DNA of 64,000 nt from the NCBI GenBank assembly GCA_016717335.1, contig JADKFS010000001.1:806001-870000 (forward strand). The letters run 5' to 3'. The notes under the pieces are model-generated. The model ran no database searches, was not told where the DNA came from, and saw only the letters and a program-made list of their open reading frames with translations. The stretch comes from Candidatus Ribeiella danica (lineage in GTDB: Bacteria; Chloroflexota; Chloroflexia; Chloroflexales; Roseiflexaceae). Each line of letters opens with the position of its first letter. The stretch's first letter is position 1. The position numbers and the translations under genes were made by a program. Below are positions 18,764-27,800 of this stretch, piece by piece.

Positions 18764-19956
18764 CCAGGCACCTCCACGATCAGCGCGAGGCCGGCGCCGG
18801 GCGCGCTCTGCAGCGTCAGCGTCCCGCCGACGAGCTGCACGCGCTCGCGCAGGCCAATCAGGCCGAAGCCGCCGTCGGCGGCGCCGGCGCCGCGGCCATC
18901 GTCGGCCACCGTCAGCCGCACGATCGTCGCGTCGCTAAAATCAAGCGTGAGTGTGACACGATCGGCCTGGGCGTGCTTGCGGGCGTTGGTGAGCCCTTCC
19001 TGCGCGGCACGGTAGAGCGCCTGCTCCTCTTGCGGGTCCAGCGGCCGCGCCGCGCCCAAGACCGTCAGCGTGGTCGCCATGCCGGCGCCGTCTGTGGCCC
19101 GTACCAGCTCGGCCAGCGCCGCAGGCAGCGGCTGGCGCTCGGCCCGCAGCGCCGCCACCGAGCGCCGGACATCGCCGAGCGCCTCGTGGGCCAGCTGCTG
19201 GGCCTGGGCCAGGGTCTGCTCGGCGCGCGGCCGATCGGCGTCGAGGATGCTGCGGGCGGCCTGGAGCTGCATGTGGATGGTCGTGAGGTAGTGGCCGAGC
19301 CCATCGTGGATCTCGCGAGCGATCCGGTTGCGCTCGCGCGCCGTGGCCAGCTCCTCGCTCTGGGCGGCGTAGGCGCGCAGCGCGTGGTTGGCCTGGTCCA
19401 GCGCGGCCCGGGCGCGCTCGGCCTTGAGCAGGGCCTGGCTCAGCACGACCAGGAAGACCAGCGCCACCAGGAACGTGCCGCCCTCACGCAGCGCCGCGGG
19501 CCAGTCCATCCCGACGTGGAGGAGCGGCAGCGGCGCGCCGATCAGCAGCGTGCCCCAGGGCGGCAGCACGCGGACGCTCTGCCCGACGATCACCAGCAGC
19601 AGAAACGTGCCGCCAAGCACGCTGCCGGTATCGAAGATCAGCGCGCCAAGCGGCAGCTGCACGGCAAAGTAGGCCCAGATGAGCCAGCGGCGGCGGCGCT
19701 CGACGGCCGGGAAGCCGAGCGTGCCGAGCAGCACGACCAGCGCGCCGAGCAGCGGCACGGCCCAGTCCTGCCGTAGCTGGCCGGCGACGGAGAGATCGAC
19801 GAGCAAGAGGGCGTAGGCGCCAGCGAACAGGCCGGCGAAGAGCCGATCGGCGCTGCGCGTAGGATGCTGCAAAGCGGGTGTAGGCTTGCATTCCATAGTT
19901 TGGCGATCGATCAGATCACGGCGCTGAACGACGCTTCCGCGCGCGATCAGCAGCAT
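18760..19956 (-). CDS. NarX/DesK-type sensor histidine kinase
   Basis: A 398-residue membrane kinase. About six hydrophobic segments lie between residues ~40 and 170, then a coiled linker (LNKAERARAALDQANHAL-like), a HisKA_3 domain with phosphoacceptor His in REIHDGLGHYLTTIHMQLQA and a HATPase with VADDGRGAGAADGGFGLIG. The short cytoplasmic input and polytopic membrane part suggest sensing within or near the membrane. The start is uncertain: a methionine at 19956 or the ATG at 19896. It is coupled to the NarL-type regulator downstream by a 4-bp overlap. Confidence 0.93.
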   Translation of the reverse strand: MLLIARGSVVQRRDLIDRQTMECKPTPALQHPTRSADRLFAGLFAGAYALLLVDLSVAGQLRQDWAVPLLGALVVLLGTLGFPAVERRRRWLIWAYFAVQLPLGALIFDTGSVLGGTFLLLVIVGQSVRVLPPWGTLLIGAPLPLLHVGMDWPAALREGGTFLVALVFLVVLSQALLKAERARAALDQANHALRAYAAQSEELATARERNRIAREIHDGLGHYLTTIHMQLQAARSILDADRPRAEQTLAQAQQLAHEALGDVRRSVAALRAERQPLPAALAELVRATDGAGMATTLTVLGAARPLDPQEEQALYRAAQEGLTNARKHAQADRVTLTLDFSDATIVRLTVADDGRGAGAADGGFGLIGLRERVQLVGGTLTLQSAPGAGLALIVEVPG

Positions 19957-20145
19957 GGTAGCGCCACCATTGTGTATGGAGCAGGCTCTGTCTCGCTCAC
20001 CAGGGCTGTGGCGATCATCTCTATAGGTTGAACATCACGCCAGCTTGCGCGGCTGCCTCGGGTCGAACGTGCCGTGCAAGACGGCGGGCTTATGCTCTAG
20101 CGCGAGCGCATCTGGCGAACCGATTCTGATCTGGTGAGATGCCAT

Positions 20146-20250
20146 AGCTGTGAGCAAAACCATTGAGCCACTCTGCACGAACGAGATGCCGTTGTGCTGC
20201 CATCCGTCGTACTGCCGACTGGCTCCTGCCGACTGAACACTGCTATAGCG
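20146..20250 (+). repeat. ~100-bp dispersed element, copy B
   Basis: ATAGCTGTGAGCAAAACCAT, TGAGCCACT, GAGATGCCGTTGTGCTGCC, TACTGCCGACTGGCTCCTGC, matching copies A and C. It lies in the ~400-bp gap 19957-20353, where I found no convincing gene. Confidence 0.65.
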
Positions 20251-20353
20251 CCGCTCATGCGATCGGCGGCTGGTTGCCCGCCATAGCGCTGTGTGATAGA
20301 ATGAGCGTCGACAGCCCGCCTGGCACCAGCGACTCTCGTTGAGGAGCGACACA

Positions 20354-20737
20354 ATGCCCGATCAATCTGCCCGAAATCCTGCCATAATCCTGGTCGAAGA
20401 TGAGCCCGACATCCTGATCATTCTGCACCGCCTCATGCGCGATCTCACCGGCGGCTACGATATCGTCACGGTCAACGGCGGAGCCGAGGCATTGGCCCAG
20501 ATCGCGCTGCGCCCGGTCCCGCTGGTGATCACCGACTATAACATGCCGGGCATGAATGGCATCCAGCTCACCGACGCGATCAAGGAGACCTCGCCAGACA
20601 CGCGGGTGGTCTTGATTACGGCCTACGCCACGCCCGAGCTGGAGAAGCGCGCGCGCGAGCATCGTGTCGACCACTACTTGCCCAAGCCGTTCCCGCTCGA
20701 TCGGCTCGAGCAGATCGTCCGCGACGTCCTGCGCTGA
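20354..20737 (+). CDS. Single-domain response regulator
   Basis: A 127-residue receiver with LVEDEPDILII, phosphoacceptor Asp in VITDYNMPGMNG, Thr in VVLITAYA and Lys in YLPKPFPLDRL. The ATG follows GAGGAG by 7 nt. It has no output domain and closely resembles the receiver at 8023-8427. No kinase gene is adjacent on this strand. Confidence 0.93.
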   Translation: MPDQSARNPAIILVEDEPDILIILHRLMRDLTGGYDIVTVNGGAEALAQIALRPVPLVITDYNMPGMNGIQLTDAIKETSPDTRVVLITAYATPELEKRAREHRVDHYLPKPFPLDRLEQIVRDVLR

Positions 20738-20919
20738 TGCCGGTCTAGCCCTCCATCCCCTTCACTGCGGTGGCGCGGCAGGCCGCGCGCCGCGCAGATC
20801 CTCCTGTCTCTCAGTCAGGTATCAGCGGCTCCTCATTGCCTGCGCCTCCGCGGCACGGTACGATGCTGGAGGGGCGCGGCCGGCGAGCCGTGACCTGATG
20901 AGATAGGAGAAGAACATTT

Positions 20920-21066
20920 ATGCTGGTGTCGTTTCCCGCCCTCTTGCTCGTCATCATGATTATTCTGACGCTCGTGCTGCTGCCGTACCTCAACGACGAT
21001 CGCCCCAAGCCCGAGCGGACCGGCCGCACCGAAGAGCTGCACATCAAGCCGAAGCGCGACCCATAG
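20920..21066 (+). CDS. 48-residue single-pass membrane protein
   Basis: A small ORF starting MLVSFPALLLVIMIILTLVL, then a charged tail (YLNDDRPKPERTGRTEEL, ending KPKRDP). It has one N-terminal transmembrane helix and a hydrophilic, basic/acidic C-terminus. The ATG is preceded by TAGGAGA at normal spacing, which supports expression. I do not recognise a family. It stands alone between a receiver gene and the convergent HD-domain gene. Confidence 0.6.
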   Translation: MLVSFPALLLVIMIILTLVLLPYLNDDRPKPERTGRTEELHIKPKRDP

Positions 21067-21128
21067 GCCGTTCCAGGGCTGAAATGTTCGAGCGTGCTCC
21101 TCCTCGTGGCGGCGCGGCGACAGCGCAG

Positions 21129-21153
21129 CGTTCAAACGTTCAAGCGTTCAAAC
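21129..21153. repeat. Short 8-mer array at the 3' end of the HD gene
   Basis: GCGTTCAAACGTTCAAGCGT and one further unit. It overlaps the last codons (ERLNV) of the HD-domain gene, so the array supplies its stop region. Confidence 0.55.
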
Positions 21154-22187
21154 ATCCTCCTCGCCAGATCGATCGCCTCGGCGCGCGTGACAATCTCGCC
21201 GCCGGCCTGCGCCTCGCCGACCGCCGCCAGCAGGCGGCCGAGCAGCGGCCCGGGCGCGATCCCCAGCTCCCGGATCAAATCCTCGCCGTTGACAAGCGCG
21301 GGCGTGATCGGCTGATCTTCGCCCCAGACCGTATCGAGCAGCGCGTCGACCCAGCGGGCCTGCGCCAGCCACGCCCCGCTATCGATCAGCGGGCCGCGCG
21401 TGGCCATGTGATCCGCGAGCATATGCACCAGCACATCCGGCCCGGCGTCGCCAGTCGCCTGGAAGAAGCGCCGCACCGCGCGCAGGGTGACCTCGTCGAG
21501 CACCGCCAGCTGCCCCGGGCGCATATGCTCGCGCACCACAGTGCGGATGTAGCGGGTCTCATTGGCGCCGAAGCCCAGCCGCCGCGCCACTCTGGCCGCG
21601 ATCTCCCCGCCGATCGTCTGGTGCTCGTGGAAGCTCACGCCGCCGCCCGGCTTGGGCTGCTTCGTCTGCGGCTTGGCGACGTCGTGGAGCAGCGCCGCGA
21701 GCTTGAGCAGCGCCGCGCGCGGGTAGCGCCCGACCGAGCCGTCGAAGTGGCGCCGCAGCTCCTCGGCGTAGACGCTGCGGTAGCGCAGGCCCGGGTACGA
21801 CTGCACGGCAACCGGGACCGCAGGCTGCGAGATGTCGATCGCAGGCTGGCCGCCGACAGCCTCTCGCCCGTCGTCGCCTTGCGGCGCTTGCGCCTGGATC
21901 TGCCCAAGCAGCCACTCGATCGCCGCGACCGTCTCGAATGAGTGCGCAAGCACCGGCAGAAAGTGGACGATCGGCTGGTCGGTGTCGCGGGCCGGCTCCA
22001 GCTCGGGGATAACCCGCGTGAGCTGGCCGGCCGCGTCGAGCGCGCGCAGGCGCTCCGCCGCGCCGGGCCGCTCGACCAGCGCCAGCAGCGCCGCGCGCAG
22101 GCCGTCGGCGTCGCCGCGCTCGATCAGGCCGGCGATCTGCTGCGCCGATTGATTGAAGTGGTGGTTGTCTGTCATTCGCTGAATCAT
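21132..22187 (-). CDS. HD-domain protein resembling the C-terminal half of CCA-adding enzyme
   Basis: A 351-residue protein. An HD phosphohydrolase core is visible: ALLKLAALLHDVAKPQTK, FHEHQTIGGEIAARVARRL and a DHMATRGP helix. The C-terminal segment LVNGEDLIRELGIAPGPLLG resembles the tail of class II tRNA nucleotidyltransferases. The N-terminal nucleotidyltransferase head (the GGAVRD/DxD type motif) is absent; instead the protein starts with a helical region (RLRALDAAGQLTRVIPELEP) that corresponds to the post-catalytic RNA-binding domain. It is therefore a metal-dependent phosphohydrolase candidate rather than a CCA-adding enzyme. Start is uncertain between 22187 and 22175. Confidence 0.78.
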   Translation of the reverse strand: MIQRMTDNHHFNQSAQQIAGLIERGDADGLRAALLALVERPGAAERLRALDAAGQLTRVIPELEPARDTDQPIVHFLPVLAHSFETVAAIEWLLGQIQAQAPQGDDGREAVGGQPAIDISQPAVPVAVQSYPGLRYRSVYAEELRRHFDGSVGRYPRAALLKLAALLHDVAKPQTKQPKPGGGVSFHEHQTIGGEIAARVARRLGFGANETRYIRTVVREHMRPGQLAVLDEVTLRAVRRFFQATGDAGPDVLVHMLADHMATRGPLIDSGAWLAQARWVDALLDTVWGEDQPITPALVNGEDLIRELGIAPGPLLGRLLAAVGEAQAGGEIVTRAEAIDLARRMFERLNV

Positions 22188-22193
22188 ACCACA

Positions 22194-22346
22194 TCACTCG
22201 ACCCCTTGCCTCGCCGCTGCCAGGGGACGGGGATAAACACTGGCCGGTGGAGCGGCTTCGGCTCCGCCGAAACCACTGCACCGGCCAACAATCCCCCCCT
22301 CCCCCGCCCGGGAGGCGTGGAGCGGCGCGCTGCCCCTCCACAGAGT
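22194..22346. repeat. Degraded composite palindrome
   Basis: CGACCCCTTGCCTCGCCGC, an imperfect central stem (GGCCGGTGGAGCGGCTTCGG against GAAACCACTGCACCGGCC) and a CCCCCCTCCCCCGCCCGGG arm. Lies between divergent/adjacent genes. Confidence 0.55.
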
Positions 22347-22351
22347 CAGCG

Positions 22352-23692
22352 CTAGCGCCCCTGCTCCTGCTTCAGCTGCGGCAGGTAGCCCTGCAGCGCG
22401 ATGAACGCCGGCCGCGGGCTGTAGTCGGGATTCAGGATTCCGAAGGAGGCCTGCTCGTTCAGCGGGTTGGGCGGGTTCTGCTGGGCCCACAGCGGCGCGA
22501 AGTTCATGTTCCACAAGAACATGTTCCCGATCCACGTGCTGCCGTCCGGGTAGCGGTAGCTCTGGTACGCCTGCTTGAACGCGCCGACGATATAGTCGCG
22601 CTGCTGATCGAGCGAGACCTGATTGCCGAACTCGTAGCCCGGCGTATTATTTTCGGTCGCCCAGCCGAACTCGGTGATCCAGATCTGGTGATCGCCGACG
22701 CCCTCCTGGTCCATGAACTTGCGCACGTTCTCGACGTGGCGGAAGTAGAAGGTCGGATCGGTCGTCCAGCCGTCGGCGCTGCTTGGATTGTCGGGCCAGA
22801 GCGTCTCGGGCGGGTTGGCCGAGCCGCCGGGGTGCACCGCCTGCGCGTCGAAGTGCGTCTTGATGATGCCGTCTTTGTAGCGGTACATCGCGCGGTAGTA
22901 GTTCTCGTCGGAGACCGCGATCGCCGGGTCGTTCACGCCGCTGGACGAGGGCGCGCCCGACAGCACGACGATGTTCGAGTCGACCGCCTTGATCCGGTTG
23001 TAGGCCTCGACCAGGATGTCGACGTAGTGGCCGGCGTCGTCTTCCGTCACGCGGCCGCCGTTCTCATGGGCCAGGTTCTGCTCGTTCCAGATCTCGTAGG
23101 CGGCGATCTTCTCGCCGTAGCGCTGAACCATCGCCTCGACGAAGTTGCCCAGGGTCTGCGGATCGCGCGGCAGCCCGTTGGTATCGTTATAGAAGCTGGG
23201 CGCCTGGACGATATTGACCAGCAGCCGCAGATCGTGGGCCGCCACATCGTCGACAATCTTGTCCAGCTCGCCCCATGCGTACTGCCCTTCCGGGCCTTCG
23301 ATATCTTTCCAGACCACCTGCTGGCGCACCCAGTCGAACCCGGCGATCTTGTCGAGCGTCAGCACGCGCTCGCGGTCGACGTAGTACAGGTGATTGACGA
23401 TGCCGAAGTTGAGGTAGCGCGCCCGGATCGGCTTGCCGGGCTCGATGATCAGGCTCGACTGCGGCTCGTCGGTCGGCTGCGGCTGCGCCGGCTCGTCGGT
23501 CGGCTGCTGAGGCTCCGCGGTGGCCGGCTCGGCCGTGGCGCCCGACTGGGTCGCGACCGCCGCGGTCGGCAGCGCGGCCGTCGGGTTGGTCGCCGGCTCC
23601 GGGGCGCCGCCGCAGGATGCCAGCGCGGCCAGCACGATCGCCAGCAGCGCCACAACGGCGACTCCTCGCAATGGTAGGAGGGGCATCTTCAC
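22352..23692 (-). CDS. Secreted lipoprotein clan-A glycoside hydrolase
   Basis: A 446-residue protein with a lipoprotein signal (hydrophobic stretch then lipobox LASC near residue 27), a Thr/Pro/Glu-rich linker (~30-80) and a TIM-barrel glycosidase. The acid/base Glu is in YEIWNEQNLAHENGGR and the nucleophile candidate in IWITEFGWATENNTPG. The layout fits clan GH-A (GH5/GH39/GH30-like); the exact family and substrate are not clear. It is likely anchored to the outer face of the membrane and degrades polysaccharide. The next gene upstream on the same strand is a paralogue. Confidence 0.82.
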   Translation of the reverse strand: MKMPLLPLRGVAVVALLAIVLAALASCGGAPEPATNPTAALPTAAVATQSGATAEPATAEPQQPTDEPAQPQPTDEPQSSLIIEPGKPIRARYLNFGIVNHLYYVDRERVLTLDKIAGFDWVRQQVVWKDIEGPEGQYAWGELDKIVDDVAAHDLRLLVNIVQAPSFYNDTNGLPRDPQTLGNFVEAMVQRYGEKIAAYEIWNEQNLAHENGGRVTEDDAGHYVDILVEAYNRIKAVDSNIVVLSGAPSSSGVNDPAIAVSDENYYRAMYRYKDGIIKTHFDAQAVHPGGSANPPETLWPDNPSSADGWTTDPTFYFRHVENVRKFMDQEGVGDHQIWITEFGWATENNTPGYEFGNQVSLDQQRDYIVGAFKQAYQSYRYPDGSTWIGNMFLWNMNFAPLWAQQNPPNPLNEQASFGILNPDYSPRPAFIALQGYLPQLKQEQGR

Positions 23693-23867
23693 AGTTGATC
23701 TCCTTGTGGATCAGTGCATATCTGTAGTAACGGCCCTATTGTATACGATATCGCGCCTTTGCTGAAATGCGCCCGCGCTGAGCCGAACCTGAGAGCAGGC
23801 TCGCCGCTATGGATGGATGACGCCTCGCGGCGGCGTTTCGTTTCACGCGGCCGGCGGGTTTGGCACC

Positions 23868-23932
23868 GCCGAAACGACCGCACCAGCCAAGAATCCCCCT
23901 CTCCCTGGCGTGGGAGAGGGGGCAGGGGAATC
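23868..23932. repeat. Degraded composite palindrome
   Basis: CGAAACGACCGCACCAGCC and a CCCCCTCTCCCTGG / GGGAGAGGGGGCAGGGG hairpin between the two glycosidase genes. Confidence 0.5.
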
Positions 23933-23947
23933 AGGGCGCGCCGCGCA

Positions 23948-25738
23948 TCAGTCCTTCGGCATCTGCTGGATCGCGATGTACGACGGGCGCGGGCTCCAGT
24001 CGCCGTTGAGCACGCCGAACGAGGCCTGCTCGTGCAGCTCGTTGCCCTGGTACTTCCAGAGCGGGGCAAAGTTGAGCTGCCACAGGAACATGCCGCTGAC
24101 CCACGGGTAGTTGTGCCGGCCCATCTGGTACGCGCGCACGATCCAGTCGGCCTGCTCCTGGTACGAGACCTGGTTGCCGAAGCCATAGCCCGGCGTATTG
24201 TTGCGGGTGGCCCAGCCGAACTCGGTAACCCAGACCTTCATATCGCCGAGCCCCGAGTCGACCATGGCCTGGTAGACGTCCTCGATGCGCCGGAAGTAGA
24301 ACTCGCGGCTGGTGGTCCAGCCCGATGCGCCGCTGGGGTTGTCGGGCCACATCGTGTCGGGCGGGTTGGCCGCGCCGCCGGGGTGCGCGCCGACGACGTC
24401 GACGGCCGAGCGGAAGCGCGGGTCGGCGAACATCTGGCGCAGGAAGGTGATGTCGCTGATCGCGATATCCGACCGGTTCGTCTCGGTGGACGAGGGCGCG
24501 CCCGACACGACGATCGCGCCGGGGTCATTGGCTTTGATCGCCTGCGATGCGCCGACCAGCAGATCCATATAGTAGCTGGCGTTGGCGACGCGCCCGCCGT
24601 TCTCGTGCGCCAGGTTCTGCTCGTTCCAGATCTCGTAGGCCTGGACCTTGCCGCGATAGCGCTTGGCCATCTCGCCCATGAAGTAGTTGAAGTCGCCGAA
24701 GTGCTCGCGCGCGGGCATGCCGTTCTGCCCGTTGGCGGTGGCCCAGCCGGGCGCCGCGACGATGCTCAGCAGCAGCTTGACGCCCGCGGCGTTGGCGTCG
24801 TTCACGATGCTGTCGAGCTCGCCCCAGTAGATCGCGCCGGAGCGATCGTGCAGGTCCATCCAGCGCACCTGCTGGCGAATCCAGTCGACGCCGGCCTCTT
24901 TCGAGAGCTGCAGCGCGCGGCGGCGATCCTGCCAGGGCGTGCCCTGGCCGTACAGGATGGCGTTGAAGCCGTAGGCAAACGAGGTTGGCGTCGTGGTCGG
25001 CGGCAGCGTGACATCGCCGGGCGAGATCGGGAGGAAGGGCGCCTCGCCGCGGTGGTGCGAGTCGCGGTACTCATTGCCGAGCAGGCCCAGCAGGATGCGG
25101 TACTGCGGGTCCGGCTCGTTGGGGTGCCACTCCATGCGCTGGCGCTCGAAATACTGAACCCAGTACACGTTGCCGTCGGCTTGGTTCAGCTCCTGGAACG
25201 GCTCGGACTTGGGGTAGCCGAATACCTCCAGGCCGCCGTTCGCATACCAGAAGCTGCGGAACGGCGCCGGGTCGTCGCGCAGCGTGTGGCCGGTAGCGGG
25301 CTCGTACGTGCCGTCGCCGGGGTCGCCGACCGCCTGGAAGGGCGCCTCGCCCCCGCGATCTTTGATGATCTGGTTGCCCATCAGCCGGCCGAGAATATAG
25401 TACTGCGTGCCGGCGTACTCAGGGTGCTCCTCCAGCACGGCGCGCTCGAAGTACTGGACGCGGTAGTATTCGCCGGGGCTGGTAAAGCTCTGCTCGATGA
25501 ACGGCTGCGAGATCGGGTAGCCCAGCACGAACAGCGCGTTGGGCGTGCGGCGCCAGAACGCCAGAAACGAGTTCATCGAGGCGTGCTGTGTCTCGTAGTA
25601 GTACTGCGACATGAACGGCGGGAGTGTGTCAGGGACCTCCTCGGGCCGGCGTGGGGCGGCGGTGCTCGAGGTAGGCCAGGCGACCAGCCCGCTGATCATC
25701 ACTAGGGCGAGGAGAAGGGCGAAGGCACGTTTCTGCAT
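23948..25738 (-). CDS. Secreted clan-A glycoside hydrolase with N-terminal tandem modules
   Basis: A 596-residue protein with a Sec signal peptide (about residues 1-28, ending STAAP). Residues ~40-125 and ~155-240 are two copies of an ~85-residue module built on FGYPxSxPF, VQYFERxxxExHP and xYxILLGLLGNE patterns. Residues ~255-596 are a glycosidase barrel homologous to the adjacent lipoprotein, with acid/base Glu in YEIWNEQNLAHENGGR and nucleophile candidate in WVTEFGWATRNNTPGY. The repeated modules occur in other Chloroflexota secreted proteins and may bind carbohydrate or the cell surface (inference). Probable tandem duplicate of the neighbouring enzyme, with a different anchoring mode. Confidence 0.82.
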   Translation of the reverse strand: MQKRAFALLLALVMISGLVAWPTSSTAAPRRPEEVPDTLPPFMSQYYYETQHASMNSFLAFWRRTPNALFVLGYPISQPFIEQSFTSPGEYYRVQYFERAVLEEHPEYAGTQYYILGRLMGNQIIKDRGGEAPFQAVGDPGDGTYEPATGHTLRDDPAPFRSFWYANGGLEVFGYPKSEPFQELNQADGNVYWVQYFERQRMEWHPNEPDPQYRILLGLLGNEYRDSHHRGEAPFLPISPGDVTLPPTTTPTSFAYGFNAILYGQGTPWQDRRRALQLSKEAGVDWIRQQVRWMDLHDRSGAIYWGELDSIVNDANAAGVKLLLSIVAAPGWATANGQNGMPAREHFGDFNYFMGEMAKRYRGKVQAYEIWNEQNLAHENGGRVANASYYMDLLVGASQAIKANDPGAIVVSGAPSSTETNRSDIAISDITFLRQMFADPRFRSAVDVVGAHPGGAANPPDTMWPDNPSGASGWTTSREFYFRRIEDVYQAMVDSGLGDMKVWVTEFGWATRNNTPGYGFGNQVSYQEQADWIVRAYQMGRHNYPWVSGMFLWQLNFAPLWKYQGNELHEQASFGVLNGDWSPRPSYIAIQQMPKD

Positions 25739-26061
25739 GGAAGTCTCCTGTGGGTTCCGGCACCTTGTGGGATGTCTCTAGAGCAGCTTCGAACTGAGGC
25801 TCTTACAGTCGATTATAGTCTCGGCCCCTGATGCAGTGCTGAAAGAAGCCTGATAGGGCGATTACCGTTGGGTTAATCTCGGCCGACGGGAACGCTGGGC
25901 GTTGAACGTTTGAACGTTGAACGCTGAACGCTGAACGTTGAACGTTGAACGTTTGAACGCTGGAATTGCCGACTGCCACCTGCCGGGCTGAACGTTGAAC
26001 GTTTGAACGTTTGAACGCTGGAATTGCCGACTGCCGACCGCCACCTGCCGACTGCCGGCTG
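25739..26061. repeat. Long 7/8-mer array filling an intergenic gap
   Basis: From about 25899 to 26060, repeated TTGAACG, CTGAACG and TTTGAACG units alternate with GACTGCCGAC/CACCTGCC units, in two near-duplicate blocks (each with GCTGGAATTGCCGACTGCC). The rest of the 322-bp gap shows no gene. Confidence 0.75.
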
Positions 26062-27222
26062 CTACTTGGGCTGCTCTTCCAGCTGGAGCTCGATCGTGCG
26101 CGTGTCGCCGTCCTGCCAGATCTCGATCGGCACGGTCTCGCCGACCTGGTGGCGCGCCAGCACGCGCAGCAGCGGCGTGTTCTCGTCGAGCTTCTCGCCG
26201 CCGAGCGACAGCACGATCGTCCCAGGGCCGATGCCGGCCGCCTGCAGCGAGGAGCCGCCGCCGACGCGCTGGACGTAGAGCCCATAATCAACCGGCAGTG
26301 AGTAGAGCGCGGCCAGACGCGGCGTGATCGTGGCATACTCGATCGGCAGGTAGGGCCGCGCCACCCGGCCGCGCGCGATCAGCTGATCGGCCACGTAGCG
26401 CACGGTGTTGCTCGGGATCGCGAACCCAAGCCCCTCGGCCTGCTGCTGGCCGCCGCGAATGATCGCCGTGTTGATCCCGACTACAGTACCATCAAGATCG
26501 AGCAGCGGGCCGCCCGAGTTGCCGTGGTTGATCGCCGCGTCGGTCTGGATCAGGTCGTCGAGGATGGCGCCGTTGTCCTCAAGCGAGCGGCCGAGCGCGC
26601 TGACCACGCCGACCGTGACGCTGTTGCGGAAGTCGCCCAGCGCGCTGCCGATCGTGATCACCCAATCGCCCTGCCGCAGCGTGTCGGAGTTGCCGAGCTG
26701 CGCGGTCGGGTAGCCCTCGCCGTCGATCTTCACGAGCGCCAGGTCGCTGAACGGCGCGTCGGTGCCGACCAGACTGGCCTGCTGCTGGCGACCGTCGGCC
26801 AGCACCACATACAGCCGCTCGGCGCCCTCGATCACGTGGTTGTTGGTGATCACGTAGCCGCGCGGGTCGATGATCACGCCCGAGCCGCGCGCCGGCGGCG
26901 GCTGGTAGGTGCCGAAGAAGTTGCCCTGCGCGGGCAGCTCCGAGACGACCGTTACGACCGCCGGGCCGACCACCTGCGCGACGCGCGCCGGCGCGTCGCG
27001 CACGTCGCCCGCGCCGGACAGGCGCGGGATCGGCGTCGGCAGCGGGGCGACGGTCGGCCCAGCCGGGCGCGCCGCCGGCCCGGCCAGGCGCACGAACAGT
27101 AGCCAGAACAGCAGTCCGCCCACCAGCACGCCAAGCATCCCGGCGAGCAGGCCGACCAGGGCCGGCACGAGCAGGCTGCGGCGCGCGATTATCGGATAAT
27201 CTGGTGGGCGATCAGGTTCCAT
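26062..27222 (-). CDS. HtrA/DegP-like S1C serine protease with PDZ domain
   Basis: A 386-residue membrane-anchored protease. One N-terminal transmembrane helix (~20-45), a Pro-rich linker, a trypsin-like domain with catalytic His in YVITNNHVIEG, Asp in DAPFSDLALVKID and Ser in AINHGNSGGPLLDLDG, and a C-terminal PDZ domain (~290-380, with AGIGPGTIVLSLGGEKL). It acts outside the cytoplasmic membrane in protein quality control. All three catalytic residues are present. No obvious partner gene is nearby. Confidence 0.94.
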   Translation of the reverse strand: MEPDRPPDYPIIARRSLLVPALVGLLAGMLGVLVGGLLFWLLFVRLAGPAARPAGPTVAPLPTPIPRLSGAGDVRDAPARVAQVVGPAVVTVVSELPAQGNFFGTYQPPPARGSGVIIDPRGYVITNNHVIEGAERLYVVLADGRQQQASLVGTDAPFSDLALVKIDGEGYPTAQLGNSDTLRQGDWVITIGSALGDFRNSVTVGVVSALGRSLEDNGAILDDLIQTDAAINHGNSGGPLLDLDGTVVGINTAIIRGGQQQAEGLGFAIPSNTVRYVADQLIARGRVARPYLPIEYATITPRLAALYSLPVDYGLYVQRVGGGSSLQAAGIGPGTIVLSLGGEKLDENTPLLRVLARHQVGETVPIEIWQDGDTRTIELQLEEQPK

Positions 27223-27308
27223 CGTTCTATATCGAAGAGATGAAGCGGCTGCTTTGCGATCGCGGCGTCTTGGCGCGAGCCAAAGGTGATGCTTATGTCA
27301 AATGATCG

Positions 27309-27800
27309 CTACAGACCGCAGCGTGCCAGCGCCTCGGCCAGCGCCCGCTCGGGCGTGTCTGCCGCGACGATATGCGGCTGGCCGGCCGCGTCGCGGCCAA
27401 GCTCCCACGTGCGCAGCCCGATCACCGCGCGCCCGATCTTGCGGGCCAGCGCGATCTCCGAGAGCGTGCCATACTCGCCGCCGATCGCGATCACCACGTC
27501 CGCGCTGCGGACGATCAGCGCGTTGCGGGCCTCGCCCATACCGGTAGCGATCGGCACGAGCACGTCGGGGTTGGCGGCGCGCGGATCAGCGCCGGGCAGA
27601 ATGCCGACGGTTATCCCGCCGGCCGCGCGCGCGCCGCGGCATGCCGCCGCCATCACGCCGCCAAGCCCGCCGCAGACCAGCGTCGCGCCCGCCTGCGCAA
27701 TGCCGCGGCCGACCGCCTCGGCCAGGCCGGCCAGATCGGGGCTGCACTGCCCGGCGCCGCACACGGCGATGATCGGTTGTGGCCTTTCTGCGGCGGACAT
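27309..27800 (-). CDS. LOG-family / TIGR00725-like nucleotide-binding protein
   Basis: A 163-residue Rossmann-like protein. IAVCGAGQCSPD, LVCGGLGGVMAAACRGA and VVIAIGGEYGTLSEIALA are the diagnostic motifs (the last in place of PGGxGTxxE of cytokinin-type LOG enzymes). The family is related to nucleoside-5'-monophosphate phosphoribohydrolases but its bacterial TIGR00725 branch is not well characterised. The ATG is in MSAAERPQP. A strong promoter match (TTGACT, 17 bp, TATAAT) lies 88-116 bp upstream. Confidence 0.85.
   Translation of the reverse strand: MSAAERPQPIIAVCGAGQCSPDLAGLAEAVGRGIAQAGATLVCGGLGGVMAAACRGARAAGGITVGILPGADPRAANPDVLVPIATGMGEARNALIVRSADVVIAIGGEYGTLSEIALARKIGRAVIGLRTWELGRDAAGQPHIVAADTPERALAEALARCGL

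Noticed and set aside
20035..20352. Minus-strand ORF ending LEHKPAVLHGTFDPRQPRKL
   Set aside because: The tail looks protein-like, but most of the ORF runs through dispersed-repeat copy B and no family was recognised; at best a gene remnant.
25899..26060. Direct-repeat array as a CRISPR
   Set aside because: Units of 7-8 bp without unique spacers of constant length and no cas genes.
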